The notes beneath the pieces are model-generated. The model made no database searches and was not told where the DNA came from. It worked only from the letters and a program-made list of their open reading frames with translations. This document shows, in pieces, positions 1 through 14,700 of a stretch of DNA of 64,000 bases; the stretch's first letter is position 1, and the number at the start of each line of letters is the position of its first letter. A program made the position numbers and the translations under genes. Location: NCBI GenBank assembly GCA_021521415.1, contig JAIQDT010001098.1:558001-622000 (forward strand). Direction: 5' to 3'. This stretch comes from Bidens hawaiensis. Taxonomy: Eukaryota > Streptophyta > Magnoliopsida > Asterales > Asteraceae.

Positions 1-460
1 TTCTGACCCTAATCCAGTCTTAAACATGACCCAAGTCCGCCCGACTCGTTGTAGGTCCTAACTCACAATCACATAACATGTAAGTTTTTTTAAAATTGAA
101 AAAATATAGCAATATCATATTAAAATTAAAGAGAATAAAATGCTTGTTTTTATTATATATTTTTTTTAAAAACATTAACGTATAAAAAATTTATGATCAT
201 AAAAAAGTTGTGAGGATAGTTAGTTTAAAATAAGAGATATATGTCTAACTGTTATATAAATTAACAAAAATAAAGAAGTTGAGGGGGAAGGGGGCAAATT
301 TGTATTTATTTTTTCGGTAAATGAAAGGGTACCGAAGACATTGGTGAGCTAAACACCATTTTACCCCTAACTTCTCAAAATTATTAATCTACAGTTATAA
401 ATTACAATATAAAATTTTATTAGAAATGAGGAAAACGAATCACAAACTGTACCAATTGAT
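1..460. other. 3' flank of gene A
   Basis: AT-rich sequence after the stop codon of gene A. Apart from the likely poly(A) signal at 416-421 (minus strand) no gene or known element is seen. GTAGGTCCTAACTC near base 51 resembles the end of the LTR at 22730 but is too short to call. Confidence 0.5.
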
Positions 461-2711
461 TCAAATATCGACATTATAAAGATCATGTAGAAGTGTTTCT
501 TCCGGAGAAGAATTCTCATTGTTGTAAATTGATGAATCTACCCATTGACTATCGGTGGAGATGCTTTTGGTCCCTTGACTGTCCGATGATATGGTAGAGT
601 CTTGTGTTTGACTGTCATGTGATATCAAGTCAGTGGCTTTTAATCTTGTGTCTAGGATTGGGGGCTGAACCGGCATCTTGCCTTCCAACATTTTGACCAC
701 GGTTGACATGGGTGGCCTTAAGGTAGGAGAATCGTTTGTACATAGAAGAGCCAAGTTAAGCAATTTTATTGCCTCTTGCTCTGAGTATATTTCTAAACTA
801 GGATCCACTAGTTTTAAAAGATTTCCTTGCTCTTGTAGTGTATAAGCCTTCACAAGCAAAATGAATGGTTAGCTCCTGCTTTTATCTTTAAGAGGTAAGA
901 TGTTAATAATTCTTTTTTTATGTTAACAATTTATAAAAGGGTCAACAGCCAGGGGTGAATAGAAATTCAAATAGTTTATAAAATGATTTTTTTTTATAGT
1001 TTAATCTAGGGGGTGAGTTAAAAATCGAGTACATAACGTATTGAACAAGTACATAAAACAATTCTTTAGTTATGATAGTTTAATCTCGGTATAGACTGTA
1101 ATACTAAAAAAATAGATATTTTGAATACTGTTCTTAATAAAGTTTATATCTAAACTGAATCCACATAACTCCCCTAGTTTAGCCCTTGCAATCATTTTCA
1201 CAATATAATTAACTTCTTTGACATGATGAAAAAGGTTAATTAATAGCTGATCGAATCTTCTCTGCAAAGAGAAAACCACTAAAAAAAGTAAAGGATTTAA
1301 AGAAAAAGGCTTACGGCTACTTCGACTCGGATCCTACTAAAATTTTAGAAAATAATATAATTGTATGAAAGATTGAATTAATGTACCCAGTCGAGGAGGT
1401 AGACAAAATCTTCTCTGGGCATGTGACATTTATTGCTTTTCCCGCAAACAATCTCTAATGCAACAACTCCAAAGCTGTAAACATCTGCCTTATCAGTCAA
1501 GTAACCTCTCGTCGCGTATTCCGGAGCCATGTATCCTCTACAAATATACACCAATAAATATCTCCACAACTGAAAACAACAACCACATCTAGGAAAATTT
1601 CACCCATTACATTGCTATTGGTAGGATATGAATAACGTAAGATCCCTCTAGAGGCATGCAAACCATATTCAATCTAGAGGATAGAGAGGTTGATTCTAGT
1701 ACCAGGTAGACCCTATCTACATCTCTACCAATTAATGTAAAATGTTAAGAAAAGAATATGAAAACTCACATTGTTCCCGCAATTCTTGTACTAATATGAG
1801 TGTTCTCTTCTTCATCCAGTTTTGCTAAACCAAAATCTGATATTTTAGCATTAAGATCCTTGTCAAGAAGAACATTGGTGGCTTTTATGTCTCTATGAAC
1901 TATTTTTAATCTCGATTCTTCATGGAGATAAGCTAAGCCCCGTGCTACTCCCATACATATCTTCTTTCTTGTGACCCAATCTAAATTAAGTTTTTGTTCC
2001 TCGTCACCTATAACATATTATTGTTAACTAGTTATTTCCTCAAAAAGGTATACAACATATGGGTGTAAACCAACCGAGTTGTTCATAAGCTACTTAAGTC
2101 GAGTCACTAAAAACCCGTATCAAGCTAAGCTTAAATGAGCATGTTCTTTATATAAAATTTTATAATAATATTTCACTTAGTATAATAAATTAAAAATTAT
2201 TAAAACATGAGATTACTATAATAATAAGTGAGGTGAACGCTACACCATTAATATAACACGAGAATATCATCAAAGTGAAACATTTACCGAAAAGAGCACG
2301 TGCAAGATTGTTATTTTCCAGGTATTCGTATATGAGTAATAATTCTTTTCCTTCAATGCAACACCCTAGAAGTTTTACTAGATTTGGATGTTGTAAAGCG
2401 GATATCATGCCTATTTCAGTGACAAATTCACGGTTCCCTTGTTTTGATCTAGCTGATAATTTCTTAACAGCAATCTCAGAGCCATTTTTGAGTACACCCT
2501 GAAAATAAATAAATAAAAATTTGAATATAATTACCTTAATTAAATATAGAAGTAAATAAAACATAATAATGTTTGTCGGTGTTTTTTTTCACCTTGTAAA
2601 CGGGTCCAAAGCCTCCTTCACCAATCTTATTAGCAGGATCGAAGTTATGAGTTGCAAATTTGATTTGCCGTAGACTAAAATAACCCGTTTGTAGTTCAAC
2701 TCCATGAAGCT
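461..2711 (-). CDS. Gene A exons 20-24: kinase domain and C-terminal tail
   Basis: Exon 20 carries the juxtamembrane motif [20 protein letters not shown] and the glycine loop. Exon 21 carries the catalytic lysine (IAVKKL) and [15 protein letters not shown]. Exon 22 has [14 protein letters not shown] and ISDFGLAKL. Exon 23 has [24 protein letters not shown]. Exon 24 (847-461) has [15 protein letters not shown] and [14 protein letters not shown], then a Ser/Asp-rich tail. The stop is TGA at 463-461. An AATAAA lies 40 nt downstream (minus strand, 421-416) and is a plausible poly(A) signal. Exon lengths equal those of gene B. Confidence 0.93.
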
Positions 2712-5700
2712 CTGTGACAAAATTAATAATTTTAGTTAAAAGTGATAACAAGTGATATCTAAACCATACATGAACCAGAGGCGACAATCCCGATTGTGTA
2801 TGGATGAGCCAACAATGTTATATATATTTAAGAAATAATAGCTTAAAGGGGAAATGGTTACTTTAAAAAAAAAAACATAAAAACAAAAAAAAAAGAAAAA
2901 AGAAAAAAGAATACAAGATCAACAGGTGACATTTTCGACATGATTGCTCAGGAATGAGCCAAGTTTGGTTATACTTTAGGAAAATAATATTTAAAAAGGG
3001 TGTTGGGTCAAACGGGTTGTAAGTCTCTAAAAGTCTATTTTTCCATACATCCTCCGAAATCGTTTATATTCAAAGATTTAAATCATTACTGTAATAATAT
3101 TGTTTCTTCAAAAACTAACACGTTAGTTATTTACAAAAAAAATGTAAAAGATGGGCAAAATAGTGTTTAGAAGTCATCCGGCCCGTTTCATCCCGATCCA
3201 TTACCCGACACGCTTTGATCCTAATATTTGTAACAAAAAAGCAAATTTACATTCACAATCAGTATCATCTATTGTTCTTACCTTTATTTACTTTATCTCC
3301 ACATAAATAACCTTTCTTCCAAAGTAAGGCAAAAATTATCCCTACAAACGTACACGAGCAAATCACAATTCCAGCTATAGCTCCACCCGAGAGTCCTGAT
3401 CCTGATCCTGATCCTGTACTGACGTCATAGTCTACATAAAGGAGAATAAGTACTTTAAACTTTTGCTTAAGAGTGAGAAAACAAAATAATAAAAGTAAAC
3501 AAACAATGACAATGTAACAAGGAAACCATTGCCACATGAACACAAAATCCTTACTTGGTGTAATTGCGATAGCTGATAAAAGAGGGCCGTATACACCTCT
3601 ATCTGGAATGGCAGTAGTCCCCTTTCCTGCCCAGTATAGGTGGATATCCAAGGTGGTACCATTAACCATAACATTATCAAAATCTAATTTGAAAGGCCTT
3701 CCAACACCTTTTGCTTCGTCCGCAATGTTGAAGTTTTGTCGTTTCCGAACTCCCTACATGAAAGGCAACTAAAAATTGTAATTAATTCTCCAATTGAAGG
3801 TGGAAATTTCATTCCATTTGGTTTAAAATGGGTTGAACGGAAAATCAAGATGAAAGTCGTCCTACTGCCCAAGTGTAAATCATAGTGGAAAAAGAAACAA
3901 AAACAAAAACAATCTTGTGCGGCATGACTGCCAACTTGCAGCTGACAGTGTGGTTTCCCGAGGGAACGCCCAAGCCAAGCTCTGAAGCCAGCTTGGGCCG
4001 GGTTATAACAACATAGTCTGGCTAGAGTGGGATAACGGATTCTCCAAATTTGAGGAGTTGTGCGGTAGCCTAAGCACAAGAAAGTCGCCGTTTATAAAAA
4101 ATATTATTTAAGGTTGGATCTTAAATCTTAATGGGTCCTAACGGTAAACCAGGATGAAAGTTCACCAAGAGTGTTAAATTTTATTTTAAAAAAATGTATT
4201 AAAACCTTAACTTCCAATTTGGGGGAAAAATGCAATCAAAATACCACCAACCATTTTTCTAGTAAACATGAGTACCATGACTCGAAAACTCACGGGACTC
4301 ATAAATGCCCCGATAACCAATGAGATCGGAGCTTGCACTGCCAGGTGGCCTTCAAGGGGTTTAATGCCTAAAGGTTGAAAACATGAGATATCTCAAGCGC
4401 TTACCATTATGCCATCCTTAAAGCTACTCTGTAACTATTTTAGTTGGTTCTTGGAAAGACTAACCATTTAGATATCTTGTCATAAAGTATTTCAACCTCT
4501 TACAAAAAAATTACTGTCATTCAACTTCTAAAATATACAATGTAAACAATGCTGATATGTCACTTACTTGTATGGATATATCAAAATAGCGTCTTCCAAG
4601 ACTACTATAAGTAGTGTCATTCGTATAACTTATTTCAGCAAAGTGAAGCCTCACTTTATAACTCCCTGACCACAAACACAGTCCGTAGTACCTGAGTGTA
4701 GTGGGAGCACCACGAGCTGATCTATATATTTCGGCAAGTGCCACATTTGACCCATGGACAATAAATGGAACATGATCTTTGTAAATAAAAGCACCATTTG
4801 CGCTGTAAGCCCATCTCTCTGGCTTATAAAAATAGTGAGATTCTTCGTCCGTTGTGTCGTCTTCATATTCGTTTCCTTCAAACTCTGTTGTGCCTCCGCC
4901 ACAATTAATAAATAAAGAATGACCTACAATGTATTGCATTTGTGAATATGTTAGTGATAAATATTACAAAAAATGTGAAGGAAACAGAAGGAAATGCCTA
5001 TATTTATTATCACTCTTACGGTTGGGATTTCTGCAAGTAGGCTGGTCATTCAAACACCAATCATCTCTATAAGATAAAATCAAGTTAGGTCACTTCATTA
5101 TATAAATTAGACAAGTGTATATATGTATAGGTTGGTGAATTGACATACTCGTTGCTCGTTGCTGAAGCCGAAAAGGCTGCAACTAAATTCCTGTGGTAAA
5201 GGTATCCAGTGATAAGCAAAATATAAAGTAAGGTTTGCATATGTATAATATAGGATTGGATATAAAACATACAAATTAGATGTGTCACAGCTGATCTGTT
5301 GTTGAGGTCGTGCAAAGTTGTTGTAAGATAAGTCGCTACAATAAGAAAGATGGAAGTTATATAAGTCATAGGTCATCACAATATTGTCACAAAGACTAAT
5401 TAAAAACACAAAAATGAAATTACAAACTTATATCATAATTAAGGAGAGTTACTAACATCTTTATCTTTGCTTGTCCTGAATTTTTTTGCTTTGAAAATAC
5501 CCAATCCGGTATCTTTCCCGACAGCAAGTTGTTGTTTAAAAATCTACATCCATGGAGTCATAGACAACATTTATCTCACATTTATATGTCAAAAATAAAG
5601 ATAAGCAGGTAATTTAAGTATAAAATATTTCTAATTAGTTGCATACAAGGCATCAAAGTAGAGGTTCCCAAATGAATTGGGTATTGAACCATCCAAATTG

Positions 5701-8700
5701 TTGAAGCTGAAGTCTCTACAAAAAAAAAAGAAATATTTCTAATTACGACCCTTTTCGAGTGATGTATTTCATATCAAAACGATTAACAAACTCATTTTAA
5801 TAACCCCTAAACGTTAAATAACCATAACTCGGTTTACATATGCTCATCTAGTTTCGTTAGACTCTAATACGAATTGCTAAATAACAGGATATAAACAACT
5901 TGCTATAATCCATTTCGAACACCACCAAACTTGTTGCCCCAATAATACTAGTAATCGGAAATTGCCAAAATCTTTAATGTCCCAATAGATTAAAAAAACT
6001 TACATAAGTTTCAAGTTGTTTGGGTTTCCTATGCCTTCGGGTATTGAACCAGTAAGTAAACAATTTCTCAGGACCCTGCAGTAAAATCAAGTTAATAAAC
6101 TAGTTGTTTCATTCTTTTGTCATGCATTCATGCAATAACTTACAATCTAATCAATTGTGTCATATTTTGTAGTTTAGGAAATTGTGAGCTTGTTGTTCCA
6201 GCCAAATCAGATATCCTCCTGACAAATATAACGAATATATGAAAACTCGAAAACGAAAGCCAGAAAAGAGAAAACAAACTGGAGGCTTAATAACGTGCTC
6301 ACAATTCCTTCAACTTTGTCAACCGGGATATTGAGGGAGGAATCGGCCCTTCCATTGAAGTTCCTTCCAAATTACTGCACAATAAATTATATATAGTGAA
6401 TATTTTGAAGTTGAAGTAGTTTATATATATGTATATAGCAAGGGTTTGGATCAAATACAAATGAAATTAACATGCTAAACGTGAGAATCAAATAGAGTAT
6501 TTATATATACAAGTAGAGTAATTATGCAATTACATCATAGAGTAATTATGTAATTACATCTTAGAGTAATCACATAATTACTCTACTTGTATATATAATT
6601 ACTCTACTTGATTCTCACGTTTAGCACGTTAATTTCATTTGTACGTTAACTTTAACCTATATAGAAAAATAGTACTCACAGTATCGAGAGGTTTGTCCAA
6701 TTTCCGATAAAATCAGGTATTCTTCCAGATAATAAACTCCCATCTATCAAACTGCAAGAATAATACAAATGCTTCAAAAGTTTTTAATAAATTGTTTATT
6801 GAAACACATTTTGGTCAAATTCTTAATGAGTGTACGTTAGTCACTTAGTATGGCTTAATACGCATGAGCTGACATGTGAGGTTGTTTGTCACACCCCCAA
6901 ATTTCCACTAACGGAGTTTTACCGTAAGGCGGGTGACAAACCAGGATCCGAACACATTAATCACACCAAACGACATCTACATGGTCTTAAAAGTTTTAAC
7001 AAATCAAAATAAAATGTTCAGAGTACTTAAGTGCTAGTGCGGAAGCTAAACAAAGTGCGGGAGCCATCTCCCAAACAAGTTTAAATAATTCATGGCGCTA
7101 CAAGCGCAAAACCAATATCAAATAAATGTTTTCAAACTTAAACCAATGCGAGTCCATGCATGCAATGTTATCCTAATTCAAGTGCTTGCTAGTGACCTGA
7201 GGAAAACATGCTAAAAAGAGTCAACACATATGGTTGGTGAGATCACATGTTTTCAAAGTAAGTTATGCTCTATCCGTTCATAAACATTTATAAATAAAAG
7301 TGGCCCATGGTTAACTACACTTAGTTAACTCGTTGCTGCATAGTGTTATGTTTCCATCACGACCGAAGCTGACTAGTTATTGCCTCAAGTCAAGTATTTC
7401 CAAAACTTAACAATGTTTGGTCAAAGTTACACCCCGTTCGACCTCCAGTCGAGAATAATGCAGGGTGGGGTTTGTCAAACCCAATAGTACTATTTAAATT
7501 TACCACGCCAGTTAACCTTAGTTAACGGTCCGATGTTTGTGAGGACTTTCCATGGCAAAGAAACACTACGTTATAAGCAACCAAAAGGTTGTGTAAAGAT
7601 TTAGAGCAAGTAAAGTAAAACAGTTTTGCATGTTTCCTTCCCCAAAGGAAAGGTATAAAAGTGGGGCCGTAAACTCACCTTGTTGGTGCTTCGGGTATTA
7701 CACAAATCCGACCGAAGTAAATGCGTCACGTGCTAAGACCCTTAAAATGCAAGTACGTAAGTAACTTGTGGGATGGTTCCTAGAACCACTAGTATCCAAC
7801 AATCTCCCATTGTTTTTAAAAAGACTTTTGACCAAAGTTTGACTTTTGTTGACTTTGACTAAAGTTGACTTTGACTAAAATATTGACCTTTGACTAAAAG
7901 GTTGGACTTAGAATGTTTACCTTATCATTCTAGTCACACTTAATCAATCATCAAGTATACACACTTAGCCATATTCCTTGCAATTCTATGATCAATACAC
8001 GTTCACAACATCACAAGCAAGACTAACTATTTAGTCAACTAGTTCTAAGTTAACTTAAAAAGTCAAAGTTCTAATTTACCACAACTAACATATCACAATT
8101 TGCAATTATCTCAATTCAACCAACACCTTTATCACCTTTAACAATTTATACCACCTAAACCGATTTTTCTCATCAATCAAAACTCACAATTAAATTACCA
8201 AATAAATCACACATGTACACATCAGTATTAGGTTCAACATATATTTTTCTCACAATTTTTGGATTTACCAATTCGTCCAGAATATTCATATACTACAACA
8301 ACATGATTTATATTTCTACAACAACACAGCAGTAATCAAAAATTTGTCAAAAATTCCATATTTGTCTAATTGATGCAAGACCAATTGGACTAGATTCCTA
8401 ATTCAATTTACAACATCCTAGAAGTAGAATTATATCCGTATCTATTTTTATCATCAAGTTATGAAATTTACAACTCAACTCCGAAATTATTATCCCTAAA
8501 TCAGCTTTGCATCCTGATTTTATAAATTCATAAAAAGTACTCAAACAGAGTCCAAAAATTAAGATTCCAAACTTTCTGAAAACTAGATTCAAAGTACATG
8601 TTCATAGAATCAAAAATCGATCAAAAACTCAAACATATCATCAAGTTATCCACAATGCAATCCGGAACATCAAGTCTGCCAACAAGCAGTTTTAGGCACA

Positions 8701-11700
8701 ATCCACTACAAATCACAACTTTTCTATCCTTTTGATTCAAAATCATCAAGAAACATTTATGATTCAAAATCATCAAGAAACATTCTTACCAAATCAAATT
8801 TCATGTCTTATTTTTATCCATTTGATTTCATAAGAGAAGTAAAAACACATGTATTTATAAAAGACTCAAAAATACTAATCAAGACACATACAAAAATCCT
8901 TTTTACTTGTCAAACTTTGATCATCCCCTTTCATGATCCAACCATTTGGATACAAGGTTCATATGAATTAAAAGAAAAAGAAACATATAAACATAATAAT
9001 CTACTCACTTTGCTTGATCAAATGCTTAAACCCTTGTTTACCAAAATCACCAACTCTTGTGTTATGGAGAAAATACTAGAAGATGATTGTTTGTATGAAA
9101 GAAAATGAGAGTATGTGTGTGTGTGTGAGTATCACGGCCAAAGAGAGAGGAAAAGGGAAAGGAAAAGGTGTTGGCATCCAATAGTTGTAACCTTCTTGTT
9201 ATTAACAACCCTTTATGATTGATTTAATGAATAAAATTACTTAGGTTAACTTTTATTAACTCATGTGTGACATGCTACATATTTTAATAAACATTTCCTA
9301 TGTAACATAACCTAAGGTTCCATTTAAATAATAAACATGTTACATGACATACAATATAACCTATTTAATCATTTAGCTTACTTACAATCACATCATCATG
9401 TAATAACCATAATATAACATATTAATCACATAGCACATTATACTTATCATACATGTTATATGACATGTTTATTATAACATGCAAGACGGGTTTATTATCC
9501 TAGTTATAATTAGTCACTTATCCTTGTTTAAGTCACCAATGACACGTTGACTTAAATATACGCATACATGACATCACATGTACAAGAGTTCATACTCATA
9601 GTTAACAGAACTAACTGGGATTATAGACATAGTCAACAGGATTTAACTGGGTTTAGTTAACAGAGTTAACTTAAAAATGCCGGATGTCACATTGTTAATT
9701 GTTTGTTGACGATAGGGTTTGTAATTAGTTTTCCAATTTGTTTCTTTTGTTTGCAATTTGCTCTCGTTTTCTCTTATAATCATTTGATTAGTATGCCGCA
9801 ATAATAAACGTCTGATGTCGTTCATGATTGTACGTTAACTTTGGTGTAAGTCACTACATGGTAAGAAGAAACAAAACACGACTTACATATATTCTAAACT
9901 GGTCAGATTGCCATACGATTCTGGTATTGTTCCTGTAAAGTTATTTGCAGAAAGAAGGCTGCAAGAAAATGGTAAGTAATTTAATTTATTCATGGACAAA
10001 GCGATAAATTATACTTGGAACAAGGTCAAGTAATCATACAGTCTTTTCAAGCGGGTCAAACGGCCAAGATTTTGAGGAAGTGGTCCTTCAAGCAAATTGT
10101 CTTCTAAGGTTCTGTTGTACAGGTCAAGATTGTAAATATATAACCAATGAATGGTCAAAACTGCATCTAGAGTAAGGATCTTTACTTACAGCTCCTCAAG
10201 TGTAGAAATATCACCTATTTCTTCGGGTATGGATCCACTGATTCGGTTCGCCAAAAGATTCCTGTGGTATTTAAAAGAGTAAGTTCACAGAGTTATGGTG
10301 AACATAAGAAGGTAAGGTGAAGCAAATAAAATAAATAATAACTCTTACAAAATGCGAAGGTTAAGCCGACTTAAACTGGATGGGATAGTGCCATTTATAT
10401 AGTTGCTAAGTAGATCTCTGTGTAACAAACAGTTTAAAACTTATATTCATACACACAATGTGATTTATGTAGTGAAGTTGTTGGGGTATTTTTTGCTCAT
10501 GAGAATGCCCAACATATTAATCGTTTATGGGTTTTGTTATTTCTATTTAATAATAATGAAAGAAAAAAAAATATATTATTATTGTTCTTTTGCTCACGAT
10601 GAACAAACAAATTGGTGGGTTGTCTTCCTGGGCCCACATGGCCACAACATAATATTGGTGATTTTTTTGTTTGGGCTTCGGGGGGCTTCACGTGGGAGTC
10701 AAGGAAGCATTTTAAAAGGGTTTCTTTAGAATGGTAATTAGAAACCGACATCACAAGAATATTTATATATGGTTTTGCCATATTCATATTCTGTGGAAAA
10801 AGCACACATACGAAAAGATTTAGAGTTTTTTTTTGTTCCTCTACTGTTGATTCGACAAGCAGTTACGAAGAGAAGATATTTAGTGCTCTATTCTTTTTGG
10901 GTGTTTTGTTGAAGATAAGAAACGTTCCAGAGATCGACTTATTCTCTCGTTGGTGATACCTCTTACTCGTTACTCCTTTGTAGTTTTGATTCCATATACT
11001 TGAAGATAGTTTGTACCAAGTATATGATGATTTGTGTATGCCTCTAGTTTTACCTATAGAAGAACTTTTGTATTGCTCATTATTGGTGATAGTGGATTTG
11101 AAGCGGCTCTAGTAGTCCCGTGGTTTTTACTCTCGCCTTGAGAGGTTTTCCACGCTAAAATTATTGTGTCATATTTACTTTTAAATACCCTATTTGTTTG
11201 CATCCTTATTGGTTCATTCAGGTCGGGAAAAAGTTTAGCCAAACGAAGTTTAATTCCGCACTTTTTTGTATACCGTTCGTGGCTAGGTGGTCGTTTTTCC
11301 CAACAGAAGTGAGTCCACTTACATTTCTTTCAAATAAGGGAGATTTAAAAATTCTTCTGCTGGTAGAACTCCTCCCAAATTGAGTCTTCTTAGTTGGCTG
11401 CAAATATATAACACGCGTGGAAAGATATTGAAACATTGATTAGCACTAAAATGGTTTGATGGAAAAGTCAATTAGAAACAAAGTAAATGTGAGATTCAAA
11501 TGATAACCATAAATAATAATTAGGAATCAAAGGAAACCACATTTCATCCTATTGATCATATATCAAAGGCTAGAAAGTGGTTTCTTTGTTAGACTACTCA
11601 CTATCATGACCATTTGCCTCAACGGGTTGCAATATTTCACTAAAGGACAAAAGTGGTTGTCATTTAAAAAATGTTAAATAAAAATAAAAGTCACAACCCG

Positions 11701-14700
11701 ATCGCATCATCAACCAACGATTGCAACCAAATTGTAATATTATTTTAATATATCTTGTCATCATGCTAATAATATTTGTTTCTTTTTCTATTATTTTAAA
11801 ACCTTTTATTTAATTTTTATTTAATATTGTTAGTTGTTCCTGCTTTACTTTATTATTATTTTTTTTCCTTTTAATTATTTACTTTTAATTATTTACTTTT
11901 CATTGATTATGTTTAGTATTATGTGTTTTTTACATTTTAAAATTTTATTGTAATTTTTTATTTATATAATATGTATTTTTATTTATATTAAATAAAAATA
12001 GTAAATTAGTTTCTAAAATTTTTATTTTTAAACGTATTTATTTTTTAATATAATAAATAATAGTGATAAATCTTATTTAGTTAATAAAATATTAAGTTAG
12101 GTTGGGTTGTGAATGTGAGTGAAATTTTAGATTGGGTTGGGTTGGGTTGGGTTGTGTAGGTGAAAGAGAGAGAAATTAGTTTTTAATTGAAAGGTTGGGT
12201 TGGGTTGGGTTGGGTTGGGTTGGGTTGGGTTGTGACAGTGGGTAGTCTTAGTTCCCAACTGTTTAGTGATTCTCATTTGAATTTAACCCCCTACCACATT
12301 ATACACAAATTAAGACATACGTACATTGTCGATATGTGGCAAACAATGGCGGTACAGTTGCAAGTTACATTGCTGCCTTGTTTCATAATCCCTGTGTTCT
12401 CCACGGAAATTATGCTGTCGAACCCTGAACTGCTTCTTCTGATGCATGAATCACTAGCAACATTCCAATTCCTATATTGTAGTTTTGAGGCTATCAACTT
12501 CATGGCTTCAACTGTTACAAGCAGAATAGGATATATCTATCAATTGACAGAAAATGATATAACAATAATAATAATCAGAAAAAGAAAAAAAAAGTTCAGA
12601 TATAATCTTGTGCAAGAAGAATTTAAGGTTATGCTCATTGAAAAAATTATCTTAGAAGTTCATTGGCACAACAAGAGCATTACGTACAATTAGCATATCT
12701 ATCTTCATCTCTATAATTACACTTAAAAACATTACATTTTTCTCTCATTTTCAACTAAAGAATACTTCTTATACTTTTATCATTATCTTATGTCTCTCCT
12801 CCACTCACATCGCTTTTCAAAAAACATTAAAAAGATATAGAGTGTGAACAATGTTTCTCCAAATTTATATATTAACAAAAGTTTCTCTCTCTCCTCCGCT
12901 CACAACCACTTACAACTACTTTATATAATATAGATAACCCACTCACAATAATATAGAGGAGCTATTCGGAATGCTCTTAACTAGTTTAAATTTATCAATG
13001 TTTCTGTTTAACCTCACGTAAGTAATTTACAAGAGATAAGTGTAAAACCACATTAGGCAATGGGTACACATTCATGCCCCTTAATTTCACGTAGGCGGAA
13101 CATCACCCACTTTACTCATTCTTACTCCATCTCACCTAATGGAAATGGTTTCACTCGCTTAACCTCTCCTAGTTTAATTTAAAAACAATTTTTAAATTAT
13201 TGTGTGTAAGTGTAGAGGATTTTAAATCCTTTTACCACTTTAACTCAGCTTGCCTTTTAACACCCCAAAACCGATGAAAGGGTGATGCCATGCTTATTAA
13301 CCCTTTTCAAATCAGTTTTAACGCTGAGGGCGTTAAAGTATACCCCGGGCCAGCCTAAAACCAACAATATACGTGAAGACATCCAAATTATTTTGCATGG
13401 CCATAATTCTATGAAAAAGCACAAACCCTCTACAATTCTAAACGACAAAAGCATGGATGTTAAAATAACTTATTGGAATGTCATGAAAATCAAGGAAAAC
13501 AAAAAAATATTGTACAAAGGGTTCTATTATAGCGGACACGGTAAAGGGACCATGTTTTCTCACAAATCAAATAAAGGTGTTCGATATGGTACGTTCTGAT
13601 TTAGTGACTGATCTAAAATAAAAATTAAGAGGTATCTCAAAAATATTTTGAACCGAGCAAGGAATATCCTAATATTTGATCAGGGGTATTCGAATACATA
13701 AATGGGTAAGAAAAAATAAACTTTTGCACTAATTTTACAGTTCACCGTAAAAGTTGAGGTGTATACAGGCACCCTCTAGATCTGCCCCTGGCTCCAGTAT
13801 TGCTAGTGAAAATTATCTAAGAATAACAAAACAGACTCATATTGAAACTAAAAAGACAAAATTGAATACTTGGGATGTTGTTATGGTGGTATTGATTCAG
13901 TTAGTTGTGTAAGAAATAACGTGTATACAAATAATAAAGTTTAATTACAATTTATTAATTACACAAAATTTGTCTAATGATAACGGATAACCGGGAAGAT
14001 AAAGTCATGATTGTATATATAACTCCGTATTTCATAAAATTTATATATTAGTCATTTTTTAATTAATGGACGCAAGTTTTTAGTAAAAGTAATTGAAAAA
14101 AGAAAAAAACAAATATTACTACTGAAAAATGAAAAATGGTTGTTTTTGCTATAGTCATTTCCTATAGTTTTCCTACAATTTGAAACTTCTTGCAAGTTTC
14201 CCACAACTTTTTGAAAAAAAAAAAAACCCTTGAAAGTTGTTTTCTAGAAGTTAGATACATGTATCATAAACAGTATGACTGTGTGAAAGATAAAATTTAA
14301 ACATAAACTGAAAAGGTTATCCAAATGCGCGTAGAACGCACGGTTCAAATCAATCAATTATACATGAGAAAATAGTCAAAATGCACAAAGAAGTTCAATC
14401 TCTTTGTAATGCTTAGAGCACTTGTTCATGAATTTATATCTTTATTAATTTATTTGAATCCAAGAAATTTGATTGATACAATAGCTCCAATTAAACAAAA
14501 TCATTTACGTGACTTCTAAAGTTAATAAGAGAAGCCACCTATTTTCTCCAAAATCAAATTCCAGAATCAAAAGAACGGCTGATTTCGCTAAAACAATTAG
14601 AACAAAAATCTGATGAATGAAAAAAAAAATCAAATTGAAGAGTCTTGTACCTTCTTTATCAGGTAATTGTTGAGCAACGAATTTAATATCGTGGAGACTC

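Noticed and set aside
3684..4079. 131-codon frame in a gene A intron
   Set aside because: It crosses the start of malectin exon 18 in a different frame and has no similarity; the spliced gene model explains the locus.
4290..4420. Possible minus-strand SINE in a gene A intron
   Set aside because: An A-box-like word is present but the B box is not convincing and no tail or target duplication is seen.
12187..12693. 168-codon open frame on the plus strand
   Set aside because: It is antisense to gene A exon 2 and begins in a (GGGTT)n microsatellite; no domain, and the minus-strand reading has clear family motifs.
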